This document shows positions 8,273-18,411 of a DNA stretch of 64,000 nt, piece by piece. The stretch is from contig CBDDKN010000001.1 of the NCBI GenBank assembly GCA_965230215.1, positions 496,001 through 560,000 of the forward strand, written 5' to 3'. The stretch comes from RFSX01 sp965230215. GTDB lineage: Bacteria > Bacteroidota > Bacteroidia > Chitinophagales > Saprospiraceae. A program made the position numbers and the translations under genes. The first letter of the stretch is position 1, and each line of letters opens with the position of its first letter. Under the pieces are notes generated by a model. The model worked only from the letters and a program-made list of their open reading frames with translations, searched no databases and was not told where the DNA came from.

Positions 8273-11200
8273 TTAATCTCTTAATAGTGTGATACTTTTT
8301 TTGATTCTGAAATCTGCAAATTCGAGTATATAGTAGTAGGTGTCTGCAGGTAACTCCTGTCCGTCTCTTGTGCCATTCCATCTGATGTCATCGGTCTGGT
8401 ATCCAGACTTGGTGAATATGACATTCCCCCATCTGTTAAACACCGTGAGTTTATTAATAGGGAAGGCCTCCAATCCTGTGAATACAAGTTCATCGTTGAC
8501 AAAATCACCGTTAGGTGTGATCAGTGTAACAGCATTTAATATCGTGAAAGGATCTTCAAGTATACACACGCGTACACTGTCTCTGTTAGAACAACCATTT
8601 TCATCCACAACCGTAACCACAAAGCTTGTGTCTTCTTCAATGTTGACGGTGACGATGGCTTGATTTGTACTGCCGACTATAAAATCAGTGTTGTTCCATG
8701 AATATTGAACGCCACCAGTTGCCATTAACTCTAGATCTGCTCCAACTATAGTGCAAGTATCCTGTCCTGCGTCCACTTCAGGCAGATCATTCACATTCAC
8801 AGATATGTCAAAACTGGCAAAGTTGGTAGGGCAGTCATCTGAAATATTGACGGTGTACATTGTTGATGCTTCAGGACTTGCTATTGGACTAGCTATGTCT
8901 GTTGCACTAAGAGATCCATCTGCGTCTAACCATTCATAGTATAAGCCACCAGAGGTTTGTAATTGAACAGATTCACCAATGCATATGCTGTAACTATCAG
9001 ATAGTATCTGAGCATCCAATTCTGGATTATATGTAATCGTAAATGATTCAGAAGCCATACAGCCATTATCATCCGTTACAAGCACACTTGCGTTTTCTGA
9101 AGTCTGCTGGGTTACTGAAACATAATCTACTGTGATTTCAGATCCTGTTCCAGAAACGCCGGTCCATTCATAATTGGTAAAAGAATTATCAAGTGTAATA
9201 AGTTGCGTCTCTCCTGGACACAGTTGAATGTCACCAATCTCTACATCTGGATTCTGGTTGACTTCCACATTAACAGATTCAGAAACGATACAGCCCTCAG
9301 GAGATATGGCTTCAATTATGTATTCTCCATTTTCCGAAACCTCCAGATTATCTGTGTTCTGAGCGACTACCTGACCGTTAAGAGTCCAGTTAATTGTCGA
9401 GGCATCTGTCTGTATCTCAAGAAGGGCTGATTCCCCCTCACAGAAAGCGACATCAGCTGGAGCTTCTAATTGAGGTGGCGCAGAGAATGAAATACTTACT
9501 TCATCCGAATCAACGCATCCAGCTGCATTGGTAACTTCAATTCTGTACACACCATCTGTGTCCACGGTTAAGCTGCTATTTGTTTCCCCGTTAATGGTCA
9601 TGCCATCTCTTGACCAAACATAACTGTCTCCCTGACTCGAATTTTCAAGCTCGATTGTTTCACCATTACAAGCGGATTGTGTGTCAGCACCAAGTTCAGC
9701 TAGTGGTAATTCATCAATAACTACTGTAAAGCTTGATTCAGTTGGACAATCAAGTGCGTTATAACTTATGAAGCTATATTCACCTGCTTCATTAATATCA
9801 AGACTCAGTTCATCGGCACCATTGATGATATTGCCATCCTGATACCATTCAAATCTTGCACCATCTGTATCTGCCATCATTTCAAAGCTTTCGCCTTCAC
9901 AAAGCTGAGGAACGGTACCCAATGAATTACTGGATAGTTCAACTACTTCAAATGTGATGCTCTCTTCAGAACGACAACTGCTGGCGTTGATCACTTCAAC
10001 AGAATAATTGCCAGATGCCATTACCTCAATACTATTGGAAGTAGCACCCATTATTGGATTGCCATCTTCAAACCATTGAACCTGCGTATTAGCATCTGTT
10101 GCTATTGTTAAGGTATATGGAAGCAAATCAGAACATATTTGATTCTCTCCTTGATACTCTATTTGAGGTGCAGAGATTATAGCCACTGTTATGCTATCCC
10201 TGTCTTCACATTGTGTTCCTGATCCAACCACAGCGACATATTCACCGCCTTCAGATATTTCAAGCTCTACATCTGTTTCTCCAGTAATAAGCTGTCCGTC
10301 AAGATACCATTCTATCACACCTACATTGGAAGTAGCTGAGATGTTAGCTGTACCACCCTCACATATTTCAAGTGATTCTTCTAGTTCTACTGTAGGTGCA
10401 GCTATGAAAGTTACTTCTGATGAACTGCTGCTTGAACAGCCATTCAAATCAATAGCCTCCACTGTGTAGGAGTCTGAAACAGTTACCTCTAATGAGGCTG
10501 AAGGCCCGTCTTGAATGATCGCATTCATGCCATCATACCATATGAATTGGTACTCTCCATCAGTTCCTGCAGTTAGATTGACAGATTCTCCTTCACAAGC
10601 AACAAGGTCTGATAATTCAGTTATCGCAGGTAATGCATTGAAATTGATACTTACCTCATCTTCAACAGAACAATCTTCATTAGCTGATACTATAACAGTA
10701 TAGTTCCCACTTTCTGTAATAGCCAACTGCTGCATGGTTTCATCCATTATGGTGTTCCCGTCACGTTGCCATTCAATCATGAATGTTCCGGCGTCAACAT
10801 TTAATTCAAAGGAATCTCCTTCACATAAGTTGTCAACATCGGCTCCTAAGTCGATTGTTGGCAATTCAGTGAATTCAATGGTAACAGAATCTCTGGTAAT
10901 ACATCCTGCCGCATTGCTAACTTCTACATAATAACTGTCTGAGTTACCCACAGAAAGTACATTGCTGGTCTCAGCCAGAACGCCTCCGCTTTCTGATGAC
11001 CAAATAAATGTATTGCCAGGATCCCCTGCATCAAGATCAATTAGATCTCCTGGACAGCCTGCTCTATCTTCACCAAGATCTACAACTGGAAGATCATTAA
11101 CTGTAACCGTAACATCATCTGAAACAAAACAATCCTGATTGGCAAAAATCTGCATCGTGTAAATGCCTGTTTCTGTAACAAACAGTGACTCTCCATTTTC

Positions 11201-14200
11201 TCCCACTATTGTCTCTCCGTCTTTCTGCCACTCAACATTAAAACCACTTGCCAGATTACTTAACTCTACAATATCACCTGCGCATACCTCGCGATCTGCT
11301 CCGAGATCAAGCGTAGGTAGTTCAGTAAACTCAACGGTTATGGTGTCTCTAACAATGCAATCTCCAGCATTGCTTACTTCAACATAATAAGTATCGGATG
11401 TTGTAACTACAAGAACATTAGTTATTTCAGCCAAACTGCCGCCAAGTTCAGAAGACCAGGTAAATATATTACCAGGATCACCAGCATTCAATTCCACGAG
11501 ATCGCCAGGACATGCGGCTCTATCGTCTCCCAGGTCAACTATAGGAATTTCATTCACGTTTATTATCACTTCGTCAGAAATGAAACAATCCTGATTGGCA
11601 AAGATCTGCATGGTGTAAGTCCCAGTTTCTGTAACAACCAATGACTCACCATTTTCCCCCATTATTGTCTCTCCATCTTTCTGCCACTCTACATTGAAGC
11701 CACTTGCCATATTAAATAGTTCGACAGTTTCTCCAGCACAAATTTCTTGGTCGGGACCAAGATCAAGCGTTGGTAGTTCAGTAAACTCAACGGTAATTGT
11801 ATCTCTTACTATACAATCTCCAGCATTACTTACTTCAACATAATATGTGTCAGAGGTAGTGACTACAAGAATATTGCTTGTTTCAGCCAGACTACCTCCA
11901 GACTCAGAAGACCATGTAAATATATTTCCGGGATCACCTGCATTTAATTCTATGAGGTCACCAGGGCATGCTGCTCTGTCGTCTCCAAGCTCAACTACAG
12001 GGATTTCGTTTACATTGATTGTGACTTCGTCTGAAACGGAACAATCCTCATTGGCTGAAATTGTCATGCTGTATGTGCCTGATTCCGTGATAACCAATGA
12101 TTCACCGCTTTCCCCATTGATAACTTCCCCATCTTTGCTCCATTCTACATCAAAGCCATTCGCATTGTTATTCAACTCAACTGTTTCTCCTTCACAGATT
12201 TCCTGATCTGGGCCTAGATCCAACAATGGCAATTCTATGAAGCTGATATTTACGGTGTCTCTTGTTGTACATCCCGCCACATTGCTTACTTCTACATAAT
12301 AACTATCAGAATCCGTCACTTGGATGCTGTTCACATCAGTAGCTAACTGACCTTGAGCAAGACCTCCCCAAATGAAGTCAAAACCTTGGTCTTCTACTTC
12401 CAGGTTGATTACATCACCAGGACATGCAGACATGTCATCGCCAAGATCTGCATCAGGGAAAGGCAGATAGTTAATATTGATTGTATCAGATACAGAGCAA
12501 TTCTCTCCGCCTATAACCAATACAACGTATTCTCCAATGGCTGGAGCTTCTAATTCATCTCCGATATTCGTTGCAAGTAATTCATCATTGAAATACCACT
12601 CAACCTCAAATCCTTCCGCATCGGCATCAATAGTATACACATCACCTTCACACCTTGTCTGGTCAGCTCCCAAATCAAGATCAGGTAGATCAGCAAATGT
12701 GACTGTAATACTGGCTTCAGTTGAGCAATCATTTGCATTGGTTGCTGTAACAGCATAAAGTCCGGTACCGCTAACTTCAAGCATGCTGCTTGTCTCAGCT
12801 AGAACATCACCATCCCTTGTCCATACAAATGAATTGGTCATATCACCAGCGTCAAGTACAACAATTTCTCCCGGGCAAGTCGAAATGTCATCTCCCAGAT
12901 CAACAACAGGGGAAGGTGTAAAGCTTACGGTGATCTCATCTTCAGTATCACATGCGGACCCAGACGAGATACGCATTATATATGTACCTGAAGTGGTAAC
13001 TACAAGATTTTCATCAGTCTCCCCCACGATCAATTCACCGTCCAGATACCACTCTGCAAGAAATCCTTCAGTAGGACTTCCGATAATTACCTCCTCGCCA
13101 TCACATGCGTTCACATCATCACCAAGGTCGATAATAGGAATATCAGTAAAGTTTACTTCCACTGTATCTCTTACTATACAGAAAGTTATTGTGCTTCTTG
13201 CTTCAATATAATACACGCCTGATTCAGTAACTTCAAGTGTATTGCCTGTCTCTGGTAAAATGCCGTCTGCTTCTGAAGACCATGTGAAGACTGCATTCAA
13301 ATCATCAACGACAAGATTTATCACTTCTCCTGGGCAGGCAGATAATACATCTGGGAAGTCAACGTTAGGGACTTCTAGATATTCAACTTCCAGCGTGTCA
13401 CCTTCAATACATTGATCATTGACAAATATCTGAGCTACATACACACCCGATTCAGCAGGGGTGTATTCTATATCTGTTTCACCTGGTATTAATTCACCGT
13501 CTTTATACCATGCAACTTCGAATGCTGATGGTTCGGCTTCTATAGTGTAGAAGTTGCCATCGCATCTCGTAACATCCCTACCAAAATCAAATACAGGTAG
13601 ATCTTCTGTATCTAATTCCAAGGTATCAGATGTAGTACATCCGTTACCATTTGTTACTTCAACAGTATATACACCAAAGTTTGTAACCTCGATAGTGGAT
13701 TGATCACCTGGAATAGCAAAGAAATTTCTTCTCCATACATATTCAATTCCATCTTCACCGGCATCTAGAAGGGTAGTAGAGCCTGTACAAGTGAGGATAT
13801 CAGGCCCAAGGTCTACTTCTGGTGATTCAGCAAAGTCAGCTTCAAAGCTGATGGACGAAGTACAGTTGTTAGGCGTGGTAACGAATAATTCATAAGTACC
13901 ACTTTCAGTCAGCTCAATGCTTGTTCCCATATTCGGCAGATCTTCACCATCCCTTTGCCACAATATGGTTCCATTTTGTATGGATACAAATGCGTTGACA
14001 ATTACAAGCTCTCCGTCACAAGCCAAAACCTCAGTTCTGTCCAGAGTAATCAAAGGAAGAATCTCAAAGCTTAGGTTGACATCATCTTCATTCATACATC
14101 CAGAGGTATGTGTAACAACAGCCCTATAGTTTCCATTTTCAGTAACCTCTAGGAATTGCCCTGATTCTGTTAGCTGTTCTCCATCCTTGAACCATACATA

Positions 14201-17200
14201 TTCAGTGGCTTCACCCCCTGCATCCAAGGTGATAACATCACCAGCACAATAAATCATATCTTCTCCCAGGTCGATGTCAATAGGACAACAGTTGGCCGGG
14301 GAAACAAATACCTCTTCATAGATGCCATCGCAGCCATTGTCATCAGAGAAAACAAATTCAAGATCTACTGGATCTCCGTTGGCAAGAAGATCTGTTAATG
14401 TAACGTTCATCTGATCGCCTGTAACGTTAAAGTTCTGTCCATTGATCAATACAGTTCCGGTTCCAGGACCCATGTCTATGCCAAAGCTGATTTCTTGGCT
14501 ATATGTGTTTGTCTCAGGCATACAAGGCGTCTGGTTGCCCAACTCGAAGTCAAAAATGAAACAGCTTTGCAGTACAGTAACCGGCTTCCCTTCAATACTT
14601 GTTCTAAAGCAATCAAGACTACCCAGTAGGCTGCTTACGGTTTGTCCCACCCAATTGTCAGGATTTACATCCGCAGGTGGTGCTGCCCCCCTTGCTTTGT
14701 AGTATGCGGAATATATCATATACTCTCCAACAGGTAATGTCCTGAAGTCTGCATCCACACTGTGTTGAATAATTATATCCGAATTATTTTCTACAGCTAT
14801 ATAAGTCAAATCATAATCAGCTACATCTTGAGATCTTATAACAGATCCAGGCCCGTTTATGCTCGAAATCGCAAGATTCTCAGAAGAAGAGTTTGTCATT
14901 TGCGCAGCAAGGACATACTCTGTACAAGCCTGTAATTCTACACTAAAGGAAGTAGAATACTGGTAACTGCCATTGAATTCTGCATTTGATTCAATAAATG
15001 AAGAACAGGCATCTGCCGGATTGAAGTTGGAACTAAACACAGTATAGGCAGTAACCAAATCAGCGATATTGTTATTCAAATTGAATGTATAGGTACCTGA
15101 TTGTGTCACCGAGAATCGTGTCTCTAGAAATGGATTGTTTATCGATGTTATTCTTGTACATGTACCTGTCGCGTTATTCACGGTTGGGTTCATTGTTGGC
15201 AATGTGCTGATGTCGTCTGCAATTGGACCTAAAAGGTTTGTAATTGTTGTTCCCTGGATGGTTTCCAAATCAAAATCCAAAGCCGGGTCACCAAAGTCAA
15301 GAACCTCCTCCGCGGTATCGCACAGTAGATTTGATGGTGCAAAACAATTGGATTCTATTGAGAAATCGGAATTAGAGATATCAAAGAAAGCAAAACACTC
15401 ATAATCTGCACAAGCCACCATTACTCTTGCGTTATCTGTGTTGGCAAAACTGGCAGGAATGTCTACCATGGCTGTTCCTGCCTCATAGTCTATGTCTTCA
15501 GCGATAACCAAAGGGAAGCTTAATCCACCATCTGTCGATAATCGGATCTCAGCCTTTTCACAAATACCCTCATCCTGTACTCTCGTATTTGTTTCCCAAT
15601 TGACCTCTATTGTTGATCCTGCTTGAACGGTAATGCCTCCAGTAGGGGCTGTTACATTCAAAGGACCGGAGTTTCTTGATGATACTGTGATTTCATCCCA
15701 GTCAATAGCTCCTCCTTCAGGGTTGTTATCTCTTACAGTAAGCCTGAACTTAATGAGTCTTTGTCTTCGTGGTAATGCCTCAAAATCTGTTACATTATTA
15801 CTGCTCAGATCAGATAGGTTTGGAAAATACCTGTCTGGATCAGACGTAGGCGGATAAGACCTGAAAAGCGGACAAGATCCATTGTAAAATGCGGCATCTG
15901 TACCAATAAGGCCTATAGAAGGTGTTCCTCCACCATCCTCATCGTATTGTTCCCAACAATAAGTCAACATGTCATTATCTGCATCTGTAGCCTCTCCTCG
16001 CAGAACAAATGGGGTAGAACGCGGTATGATAAGTTCAGCTCCACAAGAGTTGGCATCTGCTATTGGCTCGTTATTGTTATCGAGTATCCACTCATTAGTA
16101 TTACATCCTCCAGCGGCTTCTAGATATGAAACCATCAGATCTAGACTGTTGACGTGAAAATAGTTGTCAGCAATGCCGCTGCCTGGTATATTTTGTTCAG
16201 ACTCACATAGGCCTTGGTAAGACATAATTGTTGAACCGGACCCAATTTCATAACTGGTGGATGCGGAAATATTTGGTGTACAGTTGGCATCTCCAGATCC
16301 ATTAAAAGTATGTGGTGCACCATACATGTGACCAAATTCATGCGCAGCCAACTGGATCCATCCATTGGTCGTATTGTTGAATGACCCAGACCATCCAGAA
16401 GCTTTTCTTCCCGGATTACAAATCACACCCAATCCGGCAACACCACCTGTTGCCCATCCATCACCCGATGAGTGATTATGGAATACATGCCCTACATCAT
16501 ATCTACTGATTGGAAAAGCGTCTTCAATTGCACTTTGTGCCTGACCTGTTCTGCCACCAAATGAAGGATCAAATGGATCTCCGTTGATATCAGATTGCAG
16601 TCTTGGAGAATTGGTAGCCATGTACATTTCTACGGCAAGATCTTTTTCGAAAATTGCAGAAACATCATTGAGGTTAGCGATTATGAGGTTTCTAACAGCT
16701 ATGTTGCTGTTTCCGTTTGCAACGTAGTACTCTCCAGTACACATAATTGCGGCACGATATCTACGCTTGATAGCGCCATTCCTTTTGACCAAGTTTTCTC
16801 CAAAATGAACCCCATCCAGTTTCTCCTCTTCGACAGGCTTAACACTAAATCCTTCATGCTGCGTACAAGCATGAAGAGACTTTTCTTCTCCAGCAATTCC
16901 AATTTCCTGAACGTATTGTCTGTCTTTTCTGGCTATTCCTGGTTGAGGGTTGTATATACGAACCATCTTACCATCTTTTAAATAGGAAATATTAATTCCT
17001 ATCGGACCAGTAGTTACTCTACCTGATAGACTTGGATCATCTTCGCTGTAGATTTTATACGTTTTCACATCCGGATATGGACTTGGTTCATCTCCGTAGA
17101 TAGAGAATTCTTTAATCCTAAATGATTTTGAACTGGACAGGAATGGCAAGGTGACAACAGGAGCTTTTGATTCGAATTGAGCCAGCAATGCTGTCTCGTT

Positions 17201-17341
17201 TAAATCAATGGCTTCAATGTGGTTTTGCTTTAATTCTTCTTCCAGATCATTGTTGGCAGCTGATTGAGAAATGCTTTGTGCTGCGATTGGTTGCGTTGTT
17301 ACAAATAGACAAACAACGAATAGTATTAAACCTCTGTACAT
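8273..17341 (-). CDS. Giant (3022 aa) M12B-like zinc metalloprotease with about 25 Ig-like repeats and gliding-type C-terminal domain
   Basis: The protein opens with a signal peptide (MYRGLILFVVCLFVTTQPIAAQ) and a propeptide-like region to about residue 190. A reprolysin-type peptidase domain follows, with the zinc site H334-E-F-G-H338-MYGAP-H344 and a Met-turn (STIMSYQGLC). Residues about 430-1015 are beta-rich and undescribed. From about residue 1017 to 2930 there are about 25 tandem Ig-like units of about 76 residues. Each unit has two Cys (near CxG and in a GC/DC late in the unit), a W in the middle, and an ending like TITVEFTELP. The last 90 residues (from ITPNGDFVNDELVF) are the CHU_C/gliding-motility C-terminal domain used as a type B T9SS signal. 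The downstream PorP/SprF gene supports surface export. A long surface adhesin carrying a protease head is the likely picture; substrate is unknown. Confidence 0.93.
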   Translation of the reverse strand: MYRGLILFVVCLFVTTQPIAAQSISQSAANNDLEEELKQNHIEAIDLNETALLAQFESKAPVVTLPFLSSSKSFRIKEFSIYGDEPSPYPDVKTYKIYSEDDPSLSGRVTTGPIGINISYLKDGKMVRIYNPQPGIARKDRQYVQEIGIAGEEKSLHACTQHEGFSVKPVEEEKLDGVHFGENLVKRNGAIKRRYRAAIMCTGEYYVANGNSNIAVRNLIIANLNDVSAIFEKDLAVEMYMATNSPRLQSDINGDPFDPSFGGRTGQAQSAIEDAFPISRYDVGHVFHNHSSGDGWATGGVAGLGVICNPGRKASGWSGSFNNTTNGWIQLAAHEFGHMYGAPHTFNGSGDANCTPNISASTSYEIGSGSTIMSYQGLCESEQNIPGSGIADNYFHVNSLDLMVSYLEAAGGCNTNEWILDNNNEPIADANSCGAELIIPRSTPFVLRGEATDADNDMLTYCWEQYDEDGGGTPSIGLIGTDAAFYNGSCPLFRSYPPTSDPDRYFPNLSDLSSNNVTDFEALPRRQRLIKFRLTVRDNNPEGGAIDWDEITVSSRNSGPLNVTAPTGGITVQAGSTIEVNWETNTRVQDEGICEKAEIRLSTDGGLSFPLVIAEDIDYEAGTAMVDIPASFANTDNARVMVACADYECFAFFDISNSDFSIESNCFAPSNLLCDTAEEVLDFGDPALDFDLETIQGTTITNLLGPIADDISTLPTMNPTVNNATGTCTRITSINNPFLETRFSVTQSGTYTFNLNNNIADLVTAYTVFSSNFNPADACSSFIESNAEFNGSYQYSTSFSVELQACTEYVLAAQMTNSSSENLAISSINGPGSVIRSQDVADYDLTYIAVENNSDIIIQHSVDADFRTLPVGEYMIYSAYYKARGAAPPADVNPDNWVGQTVSSLLGSLDCFRTSIEGKPVTVLQSCFIFDFELGNQTPCMPETNTYSQEISFGIDMGPGTGTVLINGQNFNVTGDQMNVTLTDLLANGDPVDLEFVFSDDNGCDGIYEEVFVSPANCCPIDIDLGEDMIYCAGDVITLDAGGEATEYVWFKDGEQLTESGQFLEVTENGNYRAVVTHTSGCMNEDDVNLSFEILPLITLDRTEVLACDGELVIVNAFVSIQNGTILWQRDGEDLPNMGTSIELTESGTYELFVTTPNNCTSSISFEADFAESPEVDLGPDILTCTGSTTLLDAGEDGIEYVWRRNFFAIPGDQSTIEVTNFGVYTVEVTNGNGCTTSDTLELDTEDLPVFDFGRDVTRCDGNFYTIEAEPSAFEVAWYKDGELIPGETDIEYTPAESGVYVAQIFVNDQCIEGDTLEVEYLEVPNVDFPDVLSACPGEVINLVVDDLNAVFTWSSEADGILPETGNTLEVTESGVYYIEARSTITFCIVRDTVEVNFTDIPIIDLGDDVNACDGEEVIIGSPTEGFLAEWYLDGELIVGETDENLVVTTSGTYIMRISSGSACDTEDEITVSFTPSPVVDLGDDISTCPGEIVVLDAGDMTNSFVWTRDGDVLAETSSMLEVSGTGLYAVTATNANDCSTEASITVTFADLPDLDLGADQTRCEGDVYTIDADAEGFEVEWYFNDELLATNIGDELEAPAIGEYVVLVIGGENCSVSDTININYLPFPDADLGDDMSACPGDVINLEVEDQGFDFIWGGLAQGQLATDVNSIQVTDSDSYYVEVSNVAGCTTRDTVNISFIELPLLDLGPDQEICEGETVELNNNANGFDVEWSKDGEVINGESGESLVITESGTYSMTISANEDCSVSDEVTINVNEIPVVELGDDRAACPGDLIELNAGDPGNIFTWSSESGGSLAETSNILVVTTSDTYYVEVSNAGDCIVRDTITVEFTELPTLDLGPDQEICAGETVELFNMASGFNVEWQKDGETIMGENGESLVVTETGTYTMQIFANQDCFISDEVIINVNEIPIVDLGDDRAACPGDLVELNAGDPGNIFTWSSELGGSLAEITNVLVVTTSDTYYVEVSNAGDCIVRDTITVEFTELPTLDLGADREVCAGDIVELSNLASGFNVEWQKDGETIVGENGESLFVTETGIYTMQIFANQDCFVSDDVTVTVNDLPVVDLGEDRAGCPGDLIDLDAGDPGNTFIWSSESGGVLAETSNVLSVGNSDSYYVEVSNAAGCITRDSVTIEFTELPTIDLGADVDNLCEGDSFELNVDAGTFMIEWQRDGNTIMDETMQQLAITESGNYTVIVSANEDCSVEDEVSINFNALPAITELSDLVACEGESVNLTAGTDGEYQFIWYDGMNAIIQDGPSASLEVTVSDSYTVEAIDLNGCSSSSSSEVTFIAAPTVELEESLEICEGGTANISATSNVGVIEWYLDGQLITGETDVELEISEGGEYVAVVGSGTQCEDRDSITVAIISAPQIEYQGENQICSDLLPYTLTIATDANTQVQWFEDGNPIMGATSNSIEVMASGNYSVEVINASSCRSEESITFEVVELSSNSLGTVPQLCEGESFEMMADTDGARFEWYQDGNIINGADELSLDINEAGEYSFISYNALDCPTESSFTVVIDELPLAELGADTQSACNGETIELENSSQGDSYVWSRDGMTINGETNSSLTVDTDGVYRIEVTNAAGCVDSDEVSISFSAPPQLEAPADVAFCEGESALLEIQTDASTINWTLNGQVVAQNTDNLEVSENGEYIIEAISPEGCIVSESVNVEVNQNPDVEIGDIQLCPGETQLITLDNSFTNYEWTGVSGTGSEITVDYVSVTQQTSENASVLVTDDNGCMASESFTITYNPELDAQILSDSYSICIGESVQLQTSGGLYYEWLDADGSLSATDIASPIASPEASTMYTVNISDDCPTNFASFDISVNVNDLPEVDAGQDTCTIVGADLELMATGGVQYSWNNTDFIVGSTNQAIVTVNIEEDTSFVVTVVDENGCSNRDSVRVCILEDPFTILNAVTLITPNGDFVNDELVFTGLEAFPINKLTVFNRWGNVIFTKSGYQTDDIRWNGTRDGQELPADTYYYILEFADFRIKKSITLLRD
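8551..14290 (-). repeat. Array of about 25 tandem Ig-like domain repeats (about 228 bp each)
   Basis: Repeat array within the giant protein, counted by hand from the translation. Units vary from 74 to 79 residues. Outer units are strongly diverged (R1-R3 and R17-R25), while central ones are close to identical. Boundaries of the first and last units are approximate. The conserved frame per unit is xxDLGxD...CxGxxxxL...W...DG...L.V...GxYxV...C...D.V.I.F..LP. This is a protein-domain array, not a DNA-level CRISPR or satellite. Confidence 0.85.
10859..12226 (-). repeat. Recently amplified 456-bp dimer, three copies (six 228-bp units)
   Basis: Six consecutive units are each exactly 76 codons and fit end to end: 12226-11999, 11998-11771, 11770-11543, 11542-11315, 11314-11087 and 11086-10859. 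They alternate between two sequence types. One type has DLGPDQEIC and EWQKDGETI; the other has DLGDDRAACPGD and FTWSSESGG. Same-type units are nearly identical also at DNA level, so the unit of duplication was a 456-bp pair. Weaker alternation of the same two types reaches outward to about R4 and R16. Confidence 0.88.
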
Positions 17342-17511
17342 ATCAAGAAATTTGGTCCACTAATATACTAGTTCTGGCATACTTCAACATTTGAAGCTGA
17401 CAGAAAATGAATGTGATACACAATTGTAATTTATCAAATTCGGATATCTGGTACCCGGGTGTCAATCAAAAAACGTATATAAATTTAAAAATGTGAATGA
17501 ATCTGGGGGTA

Positions 17512-18411
17512 TTATTGGTGTAATCTATGGCTAAAACTGAGTGCTGGCGACAATCCAAGCAGTATATTGTAACTGACCGCACAGTCGATTTGATAACTGG
17601 ATTTGTGAATAAATCCAAAACCCATACCCATCTCAGCAGGATTTGAAGAAAAACCGATTCTAAAGTTCAGTTTTGGATCATATTGATATTCAAGACCGAT
17701 TTTGACATTATTACCGTAGCCCAAATGGCTCTCAATCTCTACATGAAGCTGAAGATCGTCATGGATTTTATTCCTTACCCCAATAGCCATTTGACTCCTG
17801 AGTATGGTACTCTCAGCCACGGTCAGCTCTTCAAAATTTTGAATCAGAATACCGTAGTCAATATGGTCACTTAGTTTACCTGACATCCCCAGTTTGAATA
17901 TGGGCGTATATGAGCTACCATAGTTTTTAATACGAAACTGCTTTACACCCAAAGATGCTGAAATGCCATAGCCAAAGCCTAACGGTTGAACGTAGATGAG
18001 GATTGCTCCCGTTTCACTGAGTTCCTTGATGCCATACCGTCTTATGTTTACTCCCAGGTAACTCTGCTTGATAGGTACAGCATATGCAATATTGGCAGTA
18101 CTCAAATCAGCACTTACATATCGACTCTGTATGCTTGCACATAGTACAGGCAGCTTTTGCTGATGAATCAGCATGGATGGATTATTGAACAAGGCGTCAT
18201 AGCCCGAAATCGTGCTGCTTACATTGCCAAGCGAGATGCTTTTAGCACCCATGCTGCCATTTGCGAATTGGGCCATTGTCTTAGTACTAATCGGTAGAAA
18301 GAACAGAAAAGCAAACAATAGCTTATAAATTTGCTTTGCATTATAAGCCCGTTTAATTTGACTCGGGATAAATGAAAGGGTAGTTCTATGGCTAAATTCA
18401 GACAAAATCAT
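17512..18411 (-). CDS. PorV/PorQ-like outer-membrane barrel protein
   Basis: Protein of 299 residues whose mature part begins QFANGSMGAKSISLGNVSST and continues DALFNNPSML, the pattern of the PorV/PorQ/UPF0164 group of outer-membrane proteins (Gly-rich start followed by an FxNPxxL motif). PorV shuttles T9SS cargo at the outer membrane and PorQ takes part in the attachment complex; whether this is a true member of either cannot be told here. A signal peptide (KLLFAFLFFLPISTKTMAQ) is preceded by about 28 unexpected residues. The only ATG in frame is at 18411, which overlaps the start of the divergent nuclease gene by 24 bases. A later non-canonical start or a small frame error near 18330 would give a normal signal peptide. 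Confidence 0.65.
   Translation of the reverse strand: MILSEFSHRTTLSFIPSQIKRAYNAKQIYKLLFAFLFFLPISTKTMAQFANGSMGAKSISLGNVSSTISGYDALFNNPSMLIHQQKLPVLCASIQSRYVSADLSTANIAYAVPIKQSYLGVNIRRYGIKELSETGAILIYVQPLGFGYGISASLGVKQFRIKNYGSSYTPIFKLGMSGKLSDHIDYGILIQNFEELTVAESTILRSQMAIGVRNKIHDDLQLHVEIESHLGYGNNVKIGLEYQYDPKLNFRIGFSSNPAEMGMGFGFIHKSSYQIDCAVSYNILLGLSPALSFSHRLHQ

Noticed and set aside
8551..14290. Regular about 228-bp periodicity that could be taken for a satellite or CRISPR-like array
   Set aside because: The period is one protein domain in an uninterrupted reading frame; there are no short identical direct repeats with unique spacers.
8281..16981. Many plus-strand ORFs of 60-142 codons across the giant gene
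   Set aside because: They follow the repeat period of the true minus-strand gene, have no family features, and are codon shadows.
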